Source: Gaopeijia sp032250675 (GTDB taxonomy: Bacteria > Gemmatimonadota > Gemmatimonadetes > Longimicrobiales > Gaopeijiaceae). Taken from it: a DNA stretch of 13,572 bases. Numbering within the stretch: the first letter of the stretch is position 1; every line of letters begins with the position of its first letter. A program made the translations under genes and the position numbers. This document shows positions 13,445 to 13,572 of this stretch, piece after piece. The stretch lies in contig JAVVEY010000077.1 of assembly GCA_032250675.1 (NCBI GenBank), positions 1 to 13,572 of the forward strand, given 5' to 3'. The notes under the pieces were generated by a model. That model had not been told where the DNA came from. It was given only the letters and a program-made list of their open reading frames with translations, and made no database searches.

Positions 13445-13572
13445 TCCGAAACACGCTCTCCCCCACTCGCCGTCTGCTCGGCGGCGCGCTCCTCGTCATC
13501 GTCGCCGCCGCCTGCGCTCCCGCCGAATCCGCCTCCCCGGGCGAGGGCGCGACGCAGCACGCCGAAGCCCTC
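13441..13572 (+). CDS. Lipoprotein, N-terminal fragment (runs off the window)
   Basis: Only 44 codons are visible from the ATG at 13441, which overlaps the previous stop as ATGA. A basic region (RNTLSPTRR) and a hydrophobic core lead to a lipobox VAAAC with Cys25, followed by a small-residue linker. The mature domain is outside the window. By context with RidA and two monoheme cytochromes, a PQQ-type dehydrogenase or another cytochrome c would be plausible, but nothing visible shows it. Confidence 0.75.
   Translation, partial: MIRNTLSPTRRLLGGALLVIVAAACAPAESASPGEGATQHAEAL

Overview
This is a GC-rich (roughly 70% by eye), densely packed bacterial window with many 4-base ATGA/GTGA stop-start overlaps. 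It carries aerobic and N-oxide type respiratory genes, a secreted RidA, small c-type cytochromes and a PQQ-type sugar dehydrogenase. The style suggests a free-living, possibly marine, Gemmatimonadota-like or Rhodothermota-like bacterium; this is an inference from gene content and composition, not a phylogenetic result. The sequence contains one 100-base run of N (2929-3028), a scaffold gap, so it is a draft assembly, perhaps a metagenome bin. I see no tRNA, rRNA, CRISPR array, transposase or prophage gene.

Layout. (1) 1-780, minus strand: a small single-helix protein followed by a CuA-containing subunit II of a B-type (ba3-like) heme-copper oxidase or CuA-type NO reductase; the catalytic subunit I should lie just off the left edge. 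(2) 932-3138, plus strand, divergent: an unusual membrane fusion protein (cytochrome b + two [4Fe-4S] + FlpD/MvhD-like [2Fe-2S] domain) and a membrane-anchored protein interrupted by the gap. (3) 6640-3233, minus strand, four genes: CopD-like membrane protein, short heme-copper-oxidase-like four-helix protein, nitronate monooxygenase family flavoprotein, and a membrane Fe-S protein. (4) 6773-10297, plus strand, divergent from (3): RIC/YtfE di-iron Fe-S repair protein, NnrS-like heme-copper-like membrane protein, DUF59 Fe-S assembly protein, a double DUF2249 protein and a SufR-like winged-helix regulator with C-terminal cysteines. (5) 11787-10333, minus: PQQ-dependent sugar dehydrogenase homologue. 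(6) 11959-13572, plus: secreted RidA-family protein, two paralogous monoheme cytochromes c and the start of a lipoprotein.

How it may work together. Blocks 1-4 read as a nitric-oxide/nitrosative-stress and respiratory island: a CuA heme-copper enzyme that may reduce O2 or NO, a membrane Fe-S/cytochrome b electron-transfer protein, NnrS-like heme proteins, Fe-S damage repair (RIC), Fe-S assembly (DUF59), and a regulator that probably senses an Fe-S cluster. The divergent AT-rich region 6641-6772, with a perfect -35 hexamer inside an 18-bp imperfect palindrome, is the best candidate control point. Blocks 5-6 look like an unrelated periplasmic oxidation module in which the small cytochromes would accept electrons from a periplasmic dehydrogenase.

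The strongest lead for something undescribed is the cytochrome b-ferredoxin-FlpD fusion at 932-2521 next to the CuA oxidase, followed by the two heme-copper-like non-catalytic membrane proteins on either side of the shared promoter. Functions are recalled from protein families and motifs; no database search was possible.
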